Source: Celoporthe dispersa
Lineage: Eukaryota > Ascomycota > Sordariomycetes > Diaporthales > Cryphonectriaceae
Reading direction: 5' to 3'
DNA length: 64,000 nt
NCBI GenBank assembly: GCA_016584495.1
Contig: WAID01000013.1
Location: 1,488,001-1,552,000, forward strand
In this document: in pieces, positions 11,605-24,915 of the stretch
Numbering within the stretch: the first letter of the stretch is position 1
Layout: the number at the start of each line of letters is the position of its first letter
Position numbers and translations under genes: made by a program
The notes under the pieces: generated by a model
Seen by the model: the letters and a program-made list of their open reading frames with translations, nothing else
What the model was told of the DNA's origin: nothing
Database searches by the model: none

Positions 11605-14600
11605 CTTTTTGGCCGCTTCTCTGATTCTGTGTCGAGGCCTGAGGTGGCCATCAGGGCCGTCCGCCATCAGCGCCTACCTCACCAGCTGGAAGCCTCCTCC
11701 CCGTGCGAGTCCCGCTCGACTCTCGAGTCTCGCCGGACACTAGGAGCTCCACGACCGCTGGACATCCTATAGCTCCGTGTTTACCAAGCCTCAACGTCGC
11801 ATCGGGCGCTGGAGAAACTGGGAAGAAGAGGGAAAAGATCGTCATGGCGCTGAGAGCCAAGGTTCAGACTTCAGGTTCCTCTGCAGCTGACCGCACCTCG
11901 TTTTCCGAATCATCAAAAGCTGCATGATATTTCCGAGAAGGGAAGTTGATCTACACAGCCATGAGCCTGGCCGACACGCCTCCCCGGTCCTAATGTTTAT
12001 TAAATGCCCTCGAATCTGGTTTTCCTTGTGTTACAGCATCCCAATCTCCACGATGTGGACTGCCAACCACACACTTTTCTCCCTACCTCAGCCTCGAGCA
12101 CTCTCATCTGACCGAGATGACGAGGCGGCGCCTGAAGCTTATCACGGATCCGCTGTTCGAGTCCCTCCTGCGAGGTTCCCGCTCGCCTGTACGCCTTCCC
12201 GGCCGATAGAACCTCTGGAGAAGAGAAGCAACCGAGTCTCTGGCGGTACGCTGAGCTCCGAGGTGGCCTGCTCGCTCGAGCTTGGCATCCCAGGGAGCGA
12301 TGTGAGGTTGCATTCCTGCACGAACAGCTGTCTTGGGCGGCATCGAGCTGGTAGATGCTCCTCGCTAGACCCTCGCCTGCACCAAGAGACCTCCCAAGAG
12401 TGCAAAGTCATGACGTCGGTGGCCTTGCCGTGCAGCCTATGTTGTGGTCAATATGTTGACAACTATCTCTAGGGCTGGCTGGATCGTACCCACGCGGTGG
12501 TGTCCGGGCGCTTACTTGCATCGCCAGCTCATCCATCGCCATCGTATCACAAGGGGGCGTCTTCCAGGGCAAGTCCAAGCGGAGTTCACAATACTACCAC
12601 GAAAATAAGAGAAGCAAAAGCAATTAAACCGTGTGATGCTCCCGGTAAAATTCTAGACCCAGCACGGCGGCCCACATATGCCTCGCAGGTGCAGCTGCTG
12701 AAGCCACAAGTTGCAGCTACCACCCGCTGCCTCCTCCTCTGTGAGTTGTGACAGGTTGCTTCGACGTTGAAATATGCGCGTGCTCCTCCCGCCTGTCGAC
12801 TGCGGGCGCGTGTGTTGGGTGGTATTATCCGATACCACGCCAGTGCGGGCAACCGACTCTTGTGGGGACACCTGATTAGCTGCGACGGGAAACGCTTGTA
12901 CCTGTCAATCTAATGGCATATGCAGTTCACCTGTCGCAAGCTGGCTGCATTAGACGTTTTTTTTAAGGCGGCGTTGGCCGATCCGAGCCCGCCGCTTGGC
13001 GGCGAATTCCCCTTCGAGACCCCCCTGGGGCGTACTTGTCTGAGCTGAAGGGGGTGAGCGGGAAGTGGTGTGTGTGTGGGTGGGTAGATTTGAATTCCAT
13101 TTCTCACAAGTGACAAGAGAGATACTTTTGTTAGACTATCCTTTTCCCGATCCATTCTTTTCTGGTTTTTTTTTCTCTTTCTTTTTCTTCCTCCCTGTGA
13201 ATCCATAGAACATGATCTGGCGCTCAGTGATTGGTTCATTACACCCAGGTCTCGAAGTCAAAACATTCCCTGCCCGTGGATCCTCTCGATGAGAGATTAA
13301 GCTCTCGGAAGAAGCAACTGAACCGTGGGTCACGACTCGCTGGCTCGCTTGTTACGTGCATGTCCTTCATGGTGTCCTATTAATATGGCCCTCCGAGAGC
13401 CTTGTACTACTTGTGCGGCTGCACCGCATCCTCTTCGACTCCTGGTCCAGCCACCCATGGCCCGTCTGCACCCTTGCCCCAGGCCCCCTCCAGCCGTCAG
13501 CTCGAGCTCGCCGCCTTCCGACCGAAACAGCCCATGACAGGATTCCCAGCAACATACGACGTCGCATCTCGGCCTGCCGACGGACGTGGAATGGTGGAGA
13601 AGAGGGCGGCACGCTGCCAGGGCTTCCCTCTCGCCAGGCGCCTCGTCCTGTCCTCTGGGGCCAGCGCATGCGTAGAGATGCTTTAGCGAGCTCTGCTGTT
13701 CAACCTCCTCCTTTTCCCCAACAGCTGCTGAACCAGGTAATCGTAACCGGTAGAATTAATCTCTGACGCGGTGGCTTTTTGTTGGGCATACGAGATTTGT
13801 GGAAAGTTGTCTAGACCCCAGGCGCGGTGGATCGGAATATGGAATTGTTGGGTAGCATCTGATGGGCTGGGAATCTTGGAGGATAGCTTTGCATGGCACC
13901 CGATGGCCATCTCATGACGACTGGGCCGACGTATTGCAGACTCTCGTGTCCTTGGCATCGATGTTCTGAGAGTCGATCTGGCCAAACCATCAGGCTGAAC
14001 ACTCTCGTCTTGTCGGATGTGAGCGACTATTAGCTGTTACCCCTGGTCATGGCCAGAACCGCTGTCACAGTCACTAGGCAACGGTGGCCCTTCTTTGCAG
14101 GACTGCTGACCAAGCTCACGGACGGGAAAGCCTCATACGATGGATCGCTTCGGCACGTAACGAACGCTCGGCGGATGTCTCCGTGTCTCCCCCTGTCTGC
14201 TGAAAGTATCTCTCGGGGGTGCTCTGAGGCCCAATGCAGAAGCGCTGAGGATGCAGGCTTTCGGAAGCTGTCATACTCTGGGGCCACTCTTGTGCAGAAA
14301 AAAAAGACAGAAAAGTGGTTCTCATAGAGACACGTGTAGCCACTCTTGGGCAGCAGAAATCGGAAAAGTGGTGCTTGGAGGCGGCATGTTCAGCTATCGC
14401 CATGCTCACAGTCACCTGTACCGGCGGTATCACGGACCGTATCCTGTTGTTGCGACTGGTGGTCAGCTCAGCCACATGCGAGGTGGTTACCCAAACCTGT
14501 CCGGAACTGTGACCAGCAATCATGATGGTGGCCGCTAGAGCACTGAGAAGTATCAGGGCGTCCTTCGGATGCTGGGCACTGACCTCATGGAGCAGGAAGC

Positions 14601-17600
14601 TCATGCACGGTGAGGATCGTCATCTCGCGATGCGTGTGTGTGTGTGTGGGCAGTGACACGGCAGCGTCCTTGATCAGGTGGCTAACCTAGAAAACCAAGA
14701 AAAAGAAAACCTGGAGGCAATAGACTGCATGTAGCATCTGCTACGAAATGGAACCCTGCCTCGTGTGTGCCTCTTCCAAGGACTCGATGTTGGACAGAGA
14801 GTAACGTAGCTAGAATTCTGGTTGAGGGGAATGTTACTTTTTTCACGACGTCAAACCATGATACGGAGCCCCCCTCCCCCCTCAATCTAAAATTAATTAC
14901 GTCTGTGCTTCGGGTCTTCCCTTTTGGCGTTTTGCGTTCCAATGGTTGTCTCTGGCCCGATGGCAACATGTAATCAGCGAGGGGGCATCCATCTTTGTCT
15001 CTGCGTCTTGGCTGGTGACAAGATAGTTACATTTTCAGCCGTCATTCAGGACAAAGGTTGAGATGTCATTTTATCCGCCACTAGGGAAAGTTCGACAATC
15101 CCCAGGTTTAGTCTCGATGGAGGATCGGTGCCCGGTTGACACAAGGAGCACCTCAGCTATCGTAGACTATGATTGGTAGTGCTATATATTCAGCACCTGC
15201 AGAGGGGGATATGAATCTTTGTGCTGTCACAAAAGATTCATAGCCCCAAGTTGTGAAAAACTGGTCCTCGGAAGCCAGGCACTGCGCGTGGTCTTCTCGG
15301 CTTTGCAGTTCTCTCTAATGTGGTCAACACCTTGGATGTGCCGTCTCTCGAGGGTGTGCAGGTGAGCTTAATATTGGCCCCTAGATCTCCCGCTGTCACC
15401 CAGGTAAAACGTCCAAGGCGGAACGGCCGCCAACCTGATCCATCATCATCTAGATGACTTTGGAATTTTGCCCACCTCCTTCTGGAGTAGATCTAGGCCT
15501 CTCCCAGCGCTGACATTGTTCCTGAATTGTAAAGAAGACTGACTATTATCAGCGCTATTAAGCGAGCCATTCACTGCTCGCGGTTCCCCCCGGCTTCCAG
15601 GACTTCCGAGCTTGTGAGTCCCGCCTAATAATGTTTGGAATTTCCCGTCCCGCCCGGACCGCAACTTCCAGACCGCACTGCAGCGGGGCTAGTTGTGAAA
15701 GGAGAAGTGATCTCGTCGTCCGTTTTAGGGGGGGGAGGGGGGAGTGGGGAGCTGAAGTCGTTTTCTGCAAGATTCTGGGGGCAGGTGCATATGCATCTGC
15801 ACGCAGTGGGGAAACCGGCACCACTATACCGCTGCGAGATGCTGAATTCTAATGCTATTGGCCTCGGCCAACCAAAAGTCAAAAGTGAGGGCGGATCGTC
15901 CGGATGGATGGGAATCCGGAATCCTCAGAGGACGCCTCACATCCTGGCGAGTACAAGCTTTTGCCAAGACACTCCCGTGGACTTCTCTGGACAGTCTGAG
16001 GCTGCCGCCAGTCTTACCAACTACTACTTGGTAGGACGTGGCAGTACCCAGGCTGGCCCGTTGGCATTTCATATCTTATACTTGTTTCTCCATCATCTAG
16101 ACCCAGATCCTCTTTCGCGTCGACCGCTACTTAGGCAGTGTCGATGGGTGGTGCTCCGAGGAGGATGAATCATGTTCCCTGGTGGAGAATAAGTCTTGGG
16201 TAATTAGGCATTAGGGTAGCAATGTAGCAGTGGTCGACGAATCCGAGATGTGCTGCGGGACAGCTGGCTGGGGAATGGGGGGAGGGAGGGGGAGGGTGTC
16301 ATCATGCCTGGATCCGTGTTAGGACGTTACTTGGCATGTGTGGCCTCGTCTCTGTTCAAATAAACGAAAAGTGATTGTAGATGAAGTGGTCTTTCTGCTG
16401 CTATCTGAACTCAGATCGAAGACATGTCTCGTAATAATGATTCATCTCATACTGCACGCGCTGCCATCTGCGCCACTTGCATCTGAGACTCCACCATCCC
16501 TCGGTCCGACAAGAGATCGGATCGGATTGCCGAGGGAGGTCCTCGCAATATGAGCAGTAATAAACGTTGCAGCAAGGGCCAAGGTGCTCCATACTGTGGT
16601 TAGTATATATCATGTACGAGAACGGGCTAGTGTGTGCAGCTGAGGGGGCTGGTGTCGGCAGGGTTCAATAGGCCAAACTATAGGCCGGGCTTATTACTGA
16701 TGGGCAGCAGCCAGCTGAGTGGAGGAGGACGAGCCACTTGGTTCTCACCAGCCTCATTGAGGCTGTGTTTTGCTGCATCGTTCGGCTTACCTAATTGATC
16801 TCGGCTCCCTCCTTGGAGCTAGTCTTGAGAGTATTCACAGTACATAGCAAATGTATGTAAAAGAGATGATACACTTGAAGTATCCTGGGCCTACGCATAG
16901 CTTGACCACTTTGTCCTAATCCCATCCTGTGCATATATGTAAACTGCCCTAGGTTACAAGTTATTACAAGAAGTATTTATCACTAATGCAACGTTTCCTA
17001 ATAGATGGTAATATTGTGATGAGAGTTGTCCATTTGCATGGTATAATTACTTGTGTATCACACTGCATGCTTGCACCAAACAACCTGACATCTTGTTCTG
17101 ATTGCATGCTATGATTGAATGTTTTCTTGCCTTGATACTAGATATCATAGTAGATAGAGAAGAAAGGGGTAATTCTGATATGATTGTGCTTAGCCCTATG
17201 TTCTTAAAAGTCCCTACCAGATTGCTATAGCCCGTAAATATTTTGAACTTTGCGAGTGCTTGGCCTCTAATTGATTCGATCACTTTGGCTGGGGAAAAGT
17301 AAAAAGGAAAAAAAGGAAAGGGAAAAGGGAAAAAGGAAAATTCTGCCCAAGAACTAAAAAAACTCTTTGGCCAGGCCTAGAATAGCTGTCATTTGTTGCA
17401 TGTTGGGCAATGCACCAGCTTGGCTTTCTATCTGGTTTGTAGCACTCTTGACGTTATATCATTATAGCCCTACTCCTAGATCTCATTAGGCTCAGCCGAG
17501 CAAGTTCGAAGCAAGTCTCAAGTTCTGACAATTCGACAAGTCCCTACTGATACTGATATCTTCTCTACACACTCCTGCTTCAGCAGATCTGATTGAACCA

Positions 17601-18247
17601 GGTACATTAATCATCGCAACTAATATAGTTCAATATGCGCACTTGGTAAGCCTGCACTGCTTAGCAACAGAGGTACTCTATAGGTAAGTATCAATCAGAT
17701 CTTGCACCCACTATTGCGCCCAACATGCTCCGCAGCGACTTGGTATCTCAATCCGGTGCATTTTGTGCGCAGCTACAAAGAAGTGACCACCCCTGGCTGG
17801 CTGCAAATGATGGTAGTCTATGTAGCTGCATAACAGTCGGAATTGCACACATTTCCTTCCTAGACATGGAGGTGTGGCAGTCTTGTAGTCTGATCTGTAT
17901 GAGAATGGGATGTGTCGCCTGTTCCTCTTGAGTCAAGGTGCTAGTCACGTACTGGATCTAGAGGCTGGTGCCTTGGAGTTGTGGGTAAAGGTTTTGGAGC
18001 ATGCCTCTTCAAAGCTCACCCAGGCTCAGACCAATAATCTCACTGCATATATGTCTACGAAAATATCAAATTCAATCCCACTTCCAAGCTTCCAAAGCCC
18101 CAATCGTCATCAGAGAGTCTCTAAAGTCCCAAAATAGTAGGGAAATCATCTCCTATTGGCAATTCACCTCTATGCAGCGCTCAAAGGGAATTTAATACAT
18201 CACTCGCTCGCTCGCTTATGAAGACCACTGAGGGTGCCATAAGACCC
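11605..18247. other. Long gene-poor region
   Basis: No frame in this 6.6 kb has recognisable domains, and the longer ones (for example 11924-12472 and 14116-14604) look like chance openings in GC-rich DNA. Composition changes along it: 11.6-14.6 kb is GC-rich, while about 16.8-17.7 kb is clearly AT-rich with an A/G-only stretch at 17296-17340. A minus-strand frame at 17047-17283 has a protein-like look but no identifiable family. The segment may be ordinary intergenic DNA, unrecognised non-coding transcripts, or decayed repeat sequence. Confidence 0.5.
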
Positions 18248-20781
18248 TCAGCCCAAGCTGTAAGGTCTCGTGCTACTCCTGTAAATGAATACCTCCCCGA
18301 CCAGAACCGCGCAGCCGATCGTCATGGCGATAGCAATGATGGGCAGGTTGACATTAGCAAACTCGAGGCGCCGCACGTGGATATGCTTGCGGCCCAGGAT
18401 GTCGCGCCACAAGAGGCCCGCGAGGGAGGCGCTGAAGGCGGTGCTGAAGGCGCCATAGTTGACGCCCAGGGCCATGGCGTAGACGGTGGCCCAGAAGTTG
18501 CGGTCCGAGATGGGGACGCCGCTTCTCTTGTGAATCTCTTCCCAGGCCTGGACCACTCGGGACAGCAAGATTGTGGTGCCAATATTGGTGCCGGCAAACT
18601 GGTTACGGAGGTATTAGTTAAAATGCCTCCCCCCCCCCCTCCCCGGGCAAAAAGAAATCACCAAGAGCTTGTGGAGCGAACAATACTCACATTACACAAG
18701 ATAACGGACAGGAAGCCCATCCCGCCGACCGCGCCGACGGTGCCCGTCTTATTTACCCAATGGTCCCAGCCATAGGCAAAGACGGGCACCCAGCCCTTGG
18801 TGACGAGGGCCTCAACCAGCACAAACATGGAGAGGGCAAAGGGCACAAGGGCAAACGGTAGGTGTGCAAGCACGGCTGTGACCGTCGGAAACGTTTCTTG
18901 ACACCATCGATACCAGTATTCAAGGAGAGACACGAGCGTCTGTGGTTCTTTTGGCCGGGTAGGCTTGACGACGTCGGGTTTGCTTTCGACTGCATGTTCA
19001 ACGTCTGCGTCTGCCGCTGGGGCGTCTCCCCTTGTCGCCGAGGCCCTTGGCTCGCTGTGCGTCTTGGTGTTGTGTCGGCGGAACGACTCCGCCGCCTGGT
19101 GTCTGGGTCAGCTTCTCCGTGGTCTGGCTCTCCTTGGATGGGCGGATTTCCGTGAGCTCTATGTTCTTGGTGTCGTGGCGGTTGTTGTTCTCTGCACTCG
19201 TCGATGTAGACGAATCATCTCTCGACCGGTCGTCTCGAATGACCACTGGCACATCACCTGTCGGTCTACCGATAGAAGCCTCCTCTGCTTCCTGCCCTGA
19301 GCTAGACGAGCCGGTCAGGTCAGCCCGCTCAGCCTCCTGCGCCCGCATCAGCCGCTCGGCACGGGCAGTCTCGATCTCAGCGCGGCCCTTTCGTGCTATC
19401 TCGCGCGTCTCATGCCGGTGGAGCCACCCGAAGGCCACGTCCCAGCAAAACATGACAAAGGCCGCCGGCAGGGGTCACCCAGAAGACAGGGTGCTCGCCT
19501 GTCCCCTGGCTCGCGGCGTTGAGGGCCAGAACTGTCACTAGCGTCGCCGTCATGATGACGGCTCCGAACGATGCTCCTCCCTTGTCCAGGAACGGGTTCA
19601 TGATCTCCTCGAGGGAGAGCAGCTGCTCCTGCTCGCTGTTGGGGCTGCCATCCTCCCAGTCCTCGGCCTGGCCCCTGGCGTTGGGAATATTCGGGTTGAC
19701 GGGGTTCCTGGCCCTGATGTCCTCCGGGAGCTCGTGCATGGTGATCTTCATGGGGATGAGCCTCTCGTGAGCAAATATGATGTAGAGCAGACAGGGAAAG
19801 AGCACAATGGCGGTGATGACCACCGGCACGATCATGTTTGCTGTGTAGTCGACGAATTTGATGTTGAACGCACCGGCCAGCACGAGGTTGGTCGGGTTCG
19901 AGGAGACCAGGATGGCCGAGGCGATGTTGGCAACGGCGAACTGGGTGTGGATCCACGCGCGAGGGTGCTCGATGTTGCTCGACACGCGGGTCATGTACGC
20001 CAGGAAGGCCGTGCCCGACAGGATAATCGGGTCGTTCCCGATGAAGGAGCCCAGGGCGAAGAAGAAGGCGTAGAGGTAGAAGAACAGCCTGTGTCCGACC
20101 TCGCCTCCCCAGCTCAGGACCCTGAACGCCAGGTATCTGATGAGGCCAGAAGCGTCGATGGAGATGGCGATGTAGGCAAGCGTCAGGAAGAACACCATGA
20201 TGTCGATGGGCAGGATGTTGTTGGAGCCCACGGTCCCATCGTAGACCTCCTCCCGGCCTATGGCCAGGATTGCCAACAAGAACAAGTCTGCTATCAGCGG
20301 GGCCGTGATGAAGTTCAGAGGGAGGCGCATTCGTATGAAGCGTGCCCCTCCTGGCTCTGCCCCCCGCGCCGCGCCGTCACCACAGCTGTGAGGCCTGCCC
20401 TTGCGTCCTGGCGCTATCACCCGCAGGCGGCGCAAGGTGTCCGAGATGCCCTGCACAAGCGCCGTGGGGACATAGATGGGGACATGGAAGGGAAACAGCA
20501 CCACGAGATCTAAGCAGCAACAGGTACGAGCGTCAGTATGTGGTGGCAGCAGTGAGCAGCAGGCGGTGGGTGCAGCAGGGTGGAGCTATCTGTCGACCTA
20601 CTCGTCAACACGAAAACGATGCTGAGGGGGGGGGGGGTATCTGGTCAGCCTTTCTGCGGTCTCCAAGCCTCCTCCTCTCCCGACAGGGAACAGAGACAGA
20701 AGGTAGCAGGCACACTTACAGCGTGATGATGCTTCGCCATGACCGAATGTCATCAACATTGAGACTAATTGTGTCAGACAT
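18248..20781 (-). CDS. ArsB/NhaD-type ion transporter (citrate-transporter-like domain), frame-broken
   Basis: Exon 1 is 20720-20781 (MSDTISLNVDDIRSW...), exon 2 a 20-nt micro-exon at 20602-20621, exon 3 runs 18691-20509, and exon 4 is 18248-18598. Joining the first three gives a clean first membrane helix ending TNLVVLFPF. The protein has about 11 membrane segments in two halves with conserved GNDPIILSGTAFL and SSNPTNLVLAGAF loops in the first and FAGTNIGTT in the second, typical of the ion-transporter superfamily containing ArsB and NhaD; a long charged linker separates the halves. It probably moves an anion or exchanges Na+/H+ at a membrane. Two extra bases break exon 3: in GGGG at 19471-19474 (plus strand) and in CCCC at 19028-19031. 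Dropping one base at each restores the family sequence, so I regard the gene as intact in the organism. Confidence 0.8.
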
Positions 20782-22339
20782 TTCGAAGTCTGTCCCATCG
20801 TGCAGACAGATGATGCCCTTATTGTCGATTGGGTGTCATGAGTGTCGCATGTTGTTGTCTTGTGAGCGAGCGAGAGAGAGATGCGCCGTCGCAGTGGACA
20901 CGTGAGGTCATAGAGGAGTGAGGCCCGGAAGCAGCACAAACCCCCTCCCCGCAGAGGTCCTTCAGGTGTCGAGCAGCAAAGACAGGGCGGGCGAGATGCT
21001 CTGTGGCCGAGTGAGCCCTGCACGTGGAAGCTGCCGCGCCTGAGGTCCAATCTTGGCAGTTCCTCGATAGAACTGGTGCGTGTGGCTGAGCTCTTGCCAA
21101 GGAGATGAAAAGGCGGAGGGCTGGCTGGTCTGAGGGAGGACAGAACGGCGCAGGGTGTTGGCGGGCTCTCGAGGGTCTTCAGTCTGTGGGATTTAGTGAG
21201 TCGGAGGTGCTTGGGGTTGTCATTGGGCCTTTAGCTTAGAATGGGCCTCGCTGCTAGGCTAGGGCCTATAGGAGGCAGCATGCGGCACTGCTACCCCAAT
21301 CACCGGCCCTGTGTAGTACATTTTTTGCCAGTCAGTCAGGGCCAGCGCAGGTGGATGAGTCGCGTAGGAGGTATTGGAGCCCACTATTCACCAGGTATTG
21401 CTGTCTTATCTGGGAACCCAACTGTTAGTTCTGTACTTCACTCCTTGTACTCTCTCTCTCTCTGTGTGTGTTGTGTGCTATGACCGTTTACAATTTGATA
21501 GGCTGTTATTTCTCAAGCCTGGGCCATGCGTATCGGGCATCAACGAACGCAAACACACATTTCGATCAAAGAAACCACGGCAAGTATTCTATGCTTGTCC
21601 GTTCTTCCCTCACCTTGGCTATTCGCTCCACCGCCACACAGATCTGCAGAAAATACTACTACAGTCGTACATACAGTTAGCCACTCCAAGGCAGCAGCAA
21701 GGTAAGGTTTGCTGGCGAGATCTGACCGAGACATTTCTTAGCCGGTCACGAGTTCTCGAAGCCGCTCGGCGGGATTTGCCTCAGTACGAGGTTTCCTGGT
21801 GAGGGGGTCGCTTACAGACAGATGAGATGGACGTCCTGCCAGCTCGCTGACGCTGAACCCTAGATATTTGCCAGCTCATGCAGGATGGCATGGGTGGCCT
21901 GGTATCTAGAGTTTCCATCTCGGGCCTACTGCTTACTGGACTCTTCCCCGGCAGAGCTAGGCGAGGCATTTTAGTGTGCACGTCAGAAAGAAGCGTTCCT
22001 CTACTCTGCTGGAATCCGAGTTGGAAAAAAGACGTATCACTGCGTCTGCCTCCCACCACGACCGAGACGGGACACGCCTCTCTTTTTCCCGAGGGCGCTT
22101 GCTCATTTCATGCATTCCACTGGTTGACGTCTTTCTTTTTAAGCCGCACCGAATGCTTTTCCTGCACGAGTGGTGCTATAACAGTCTGGGGAGTGCCTCT
22201 CTCACCCAGAGACTCTCTCCACCAGACCCTCTCCACCTCCTGAGTATTCATTTCTCCGCCGGTTACTTCCAATCCTGAATGTAGTCAACTTCCCTCTTTA
22301 GGCGGACAACAAGTCGTCGCCGCCAGAACATGCGCCCGA
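20782..22339. other. Intergenic, divergent promoter region
   Basis: This 1.56 kb lies between divergently transcribed membrane-protein genes. It is CT-rich near 21450-21470. No frame has recognisable coding character. Confidence 0.55.
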
Positions 22340-24496
22340 ATGCCAGCCCTGTCTGTACACCTAGCCTCGAGTGCCTCACCGCCGCTGAACAGCACAACAG
22401 ACAATAGTACTGCTGGTGAGATCCTACAGGTGGTCTGCGCCTGGCCCGTGTCTGGCCAGTACGGCCCTGGCACTAGAATCCTGTACGTCCTATTGTTCAT
22501 GCGAAGCACACCGCAATTTCATGCAGCGTCTCTCCGTCTCTCCTGGCACTGCAAGGGACTAACATGGCCTGCGCTCGCCCTGTTGTTTCCTGGAATAGAT
22601 ACTATGTCTTGGTAGCTGCTTGTGTTCTGGGGAGAGGCTCCGAGTGGCTTAGAGATGCGTGCCTGGCAGCTGCACTGCTGCTCCCTGCAGTGGCTGCGCT
22701 GCACGGCATCGTCCTCGCCGCGGTCCACGTCGATGGTAAGTGTGACTACGCATGCTGAAGAATGGTGATCTGGTCTCTATACTCACACACAGACGGGTGG
22801 GGGGTGGGAAAAAAATCCAGGTGCCGTTGATATGGATGTCTACGGTGCATTCCAGCTCTGCGCGATAGGTGTCCTGGCCGGTCCGGTCACCGTCCGGATC
22901 TCCAAGACATATTTCAACACACCAGGCCGTAACCTCATCTTCCTCTGGACCGGAATGATCCTGTCTGGGCTCCTGAGCCTGACAGTCGAGTTCTTCAGGG
23001 CTGCTCCCGTATCTTGCCCGGCAGTCGGCTTCCAATATGGCGAGAACGGTACCTGCGGCCTCACCTGCTCCACCAACCAGGGGGCCGTACTCGCCCCTGC
23101 GAGGCGGTTCGCAGAACAACATCTACGTGATCAAGGCCCCAGATAGGCTGGGGTTCGGGACAGCCACCCTCCTTGCCGCGGCCTGCTGCATCCCGGCCAT
23201 CTTGTCGCTGATGGGGATGTGGAACAAGATCATGAAGCTGAACTGGAAGAAGCGGTTTGGCGATCCGGACGACAGCGAGGACGCGCAGGGGCCGAACGCG
23301 GTGTCCAAGGCCAAGATGCTCAACGTGAACGACAGGATCCGCTTCTTCCTCAGCATGGTGGAGATACCCGTCTTCAGTGCTGCCATCCTGGCCATCCTCA
23401 TCGTTGGCGAGAGGAACTTCTTCAGCTATCAGGTTGCATACATGAGCGAGCCAATTTCCAGCGTGGGTAAGTCGCTATCATTCTCCCGGGGGAATGAAGG
23501 GGGAGGGGAGGGGGGGGGAACAACTCCCTTCATATGTACCTTTCTTCTGACGCAGTGCAACAAATATACACAGGCCAGTGGGCACCTATCGTCGGTACTG
23601 GGCTTGCTGCACTGGGCTCACTTTATGCTCTCCTGGCGGCAGACGCTGGCAAGGAGGGTGACTCGAGTTCCCTGGCAGGTGCCCGTGGCTACCACTGCAC
23701 CTGCGCACACCATCACCCCACGAACGAAAACCATTTCGTCAAGACCGAACCGAATGGCCAGAACGAAGACGGGCCGGAGACTGACCACGTAGAAGTCCAA
23801 GGCGGCCCAGAAATGTCACGGCGCCAGACATGCGAATCCATTGCTGCTGTCTCCCACGCGTCGAGGCGGCTGACACACACCACCACCAGGGGTACCACCT
23901 CCAATTTCAACAACGACCAAGATCTGCAACGCCAAAGCACAACAGGGACCGCACGGATAACAGGTGACGCCGGCAACAGGCGCAAGGTAGAGGCGGCCTT
24001 TGAGTGGATCGGCGAGAGGCTGGGGACGCCGGCACCGGATGCCTTCGACGACTCTGCGTTTCGGATCGGCCTAGCTGCGGATTTCCCTACCGTGCCCGGC
24101 GAGGAGCAGAGGAACATAGCCCTGCCGCAGATCATGGCGTCGTATAACTTACCTCGCGACTCAGACGGGCATATCACGCCTACGAACATGCCCCGGCGCT
24201 CGCGCGCCGAGAGCTTCACCAGCGTGGTGTCTGGCCTGGGGATCGAAGGCGTCACGGAGACGGCATCACAGGACTCGGATACGGCGGCTGGACCGAGCAT
24301 AACCTCGGGAGACAGACCTAGAGCGAGACGAGATACTCTCGAGGTGCCGAAACCGTCGTATCACAGCCCTGTGCCGCGGAGAGAGTCTTTGTATGGTTGG
24401 GGGCCGGATCCGAACGGAGCAGTAGTGGACGATGCAGATCAGAGTCCTAATTCGCCAACGATTCGGGTGTCGCCCGAGCCAGAGGCTTTAGAATAA
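22340..24496 (+). CDS. Uncharacterised fungal multi-pass membrane protein with long hydrophilic tail
   Basis: Exons fit at 22340-22482, 22599-22735, 22821-23466 and 23574-24496; the introns have donors GTACGT, GTAAGT and GTAAGT. The joined protein has a short extracellular-looking N-terminus with N-x-S/T sites, about seven membrane helices (for example around YYVLVAACVLGRG and LAAALLLPAVAALHGI), and a tail of about 280 residues rich in Thr, Ser and Pro with no recognised domain. I do not know a named family; the layout is that of fungal integral membrane proteins of unknown role. One extra G in the run 23080-23084 breaks exon 3; removing it joins STNQG to PYSPLRGGSQNN and keeps all later helices in frame. 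The last exon is assigned to the acceptor before GCCAGTGG, not the earlier one, because this preserves a continuous SVGQWAPIV helix. Confidence 0.72.
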
Positions 24497-24915
24497 AAAT
24501 CGAGAATATATATTATATAAACATGTTCACTTCGTACAAAGCATCGAATTGGGTCGATACTTGTTTTAGTCGGTGCTCCTGCGGCGGCTACGGCTCAAGC
24601 CGTCTCGATGACGCGCTGGTATCAACCGACAACGGTCTTAACGGTCTTAATAGCCAGAGGGCCTACGCCATTGGGTTTAGATGCACCTCATTGTAATACT
24701 CCCAGCGCCAAAGCAGCTGGACTGACATCACCACTTTCCGCCTGCTGATGTATAAAACATTCGGTAATTATCAATTCTTCTGTGCCGTCACATCGTAATG
24801 AAGACCTAACAAGACCTTACCTTGCACACATAACGAAGAGCATCGTGAGTGCTGTACCCCAGAGGGCTTCCCTTTTGATTCATCACCACGTACTTGTCAG
24901 CCGACCAGATTCAAC

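Noticed and set aside
11924..12472. 182-residue plus-strand frame, with an opposite frame at 12104-12411
   Set aside because: No recognisable domain, no splice structure and both strands equally open, as expected of GC-rich chance frames.
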